This document shows positions 12,904-12,930 of a stretch of DNA of 12,930 nucleotides, piece after piece. A program made the position numbers and the translations under genes. Source of the stretch: an uncultured Faecalibacterium sp. (GTDB taxonomy: Bacteria > Bacillota > Clostridia > Oscillospirales > Ruminococcaceae); assembly GCA_934524985.1 (NCBI GenBank), contig CAKSYT010000031.1, forward strand, positions 1-12,930. Reading direction: 5' to 3'. The first letter of the stretch is position 1, and each line of letters opens with the position of its first letter. The notes beneath the pieces are model-generated. The model was not told the DNA's origin and searched no databases. It saw only the letters and a list, made by a program, of their open reading frames with translations.

Positions 12904-12930
12904 ACTTGAGCGCCAAGCGCTGAGACAAAA

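Overview
The window looks like chromosomal DNA of a GC-rich gut anaerobe in the Oscillospiraceae/Ruminococcaceae, most likely Faecalibacterium or a close relative. This is inference. It rests on the class III (oxygen-sensitive) ribonucleotide reductase, Firmicutes-style AAGGAGG ribosome binding sites and sigma-A promoters, GC-rich genes beside AT-rich regulatory stretches, and intergenic palindromic repeats of the CCCTCTCAG...GGGGGAGC type, which I associate with Faecalibacterium. No database search was possible.

Layout. (1) 1-2500, plus strand: a TraX-like membrane protein cut by the window edge, an OmpR-type response regulator, and a sensor kinase that ends right after its phospho-histidine domain and lacks the ATP-binding domain; a strong hairpin follows. 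(2) 2504-3820, minus strand: an AbrB-like regulator with a C-terminal cysteine cluster, then a lysophospholipase/monoglyceride-lipase-like serine hydrolase, behind one clear promoter. (3) 3820-4564: no gene; seven back-to-back hairpins, then a 265-bp composite palindromic repeat, a terminator and a small structured module. (4) 4565-6010, minus: a CPA-type cation/proton antiporter with its own promoter and a possible 18-codon leader ORF overlapping its start. (5) 6057-6384: more palindromic repeats, one of which forms the terminator of the next gene. (6) 6393-7421, minus: a family 2 glycosyltransferase, divergent from recQ (7671-9248, plus), a RecQ helicase with no room for the winged-helix domain. 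(7) 9415-12233, minus: nrdD and nrdG, the anaerobic ribonucleotide reductase and its radical-SAM activase, with a terminator between them and a promoter carrying two candidate NrdR boxes 32 bp apart. (8) 12544-12930: an inverted relative of the 4171-4435 repeat with perfect 25-bp terminal inverted repeats, then a strong promoter with an A-rich upstream tract pointing out of the window.

The protein-coding genes are mostly ordinary housekeeping and envelope functions. The unusual content is between them. Two dispersed element families keep fixed flanks while the hairpin stems change on both arms together. One is the palindromic repeat family. The other is a module placed just after the antiporter and downstream of recQ: a covarying stem, a loop able to pair with a downstream GCGGA, and then a long hairpin whose TGCG loop is the same in both copies although the stems are unrelated. 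I consider the second the best candidate for something undescribed.
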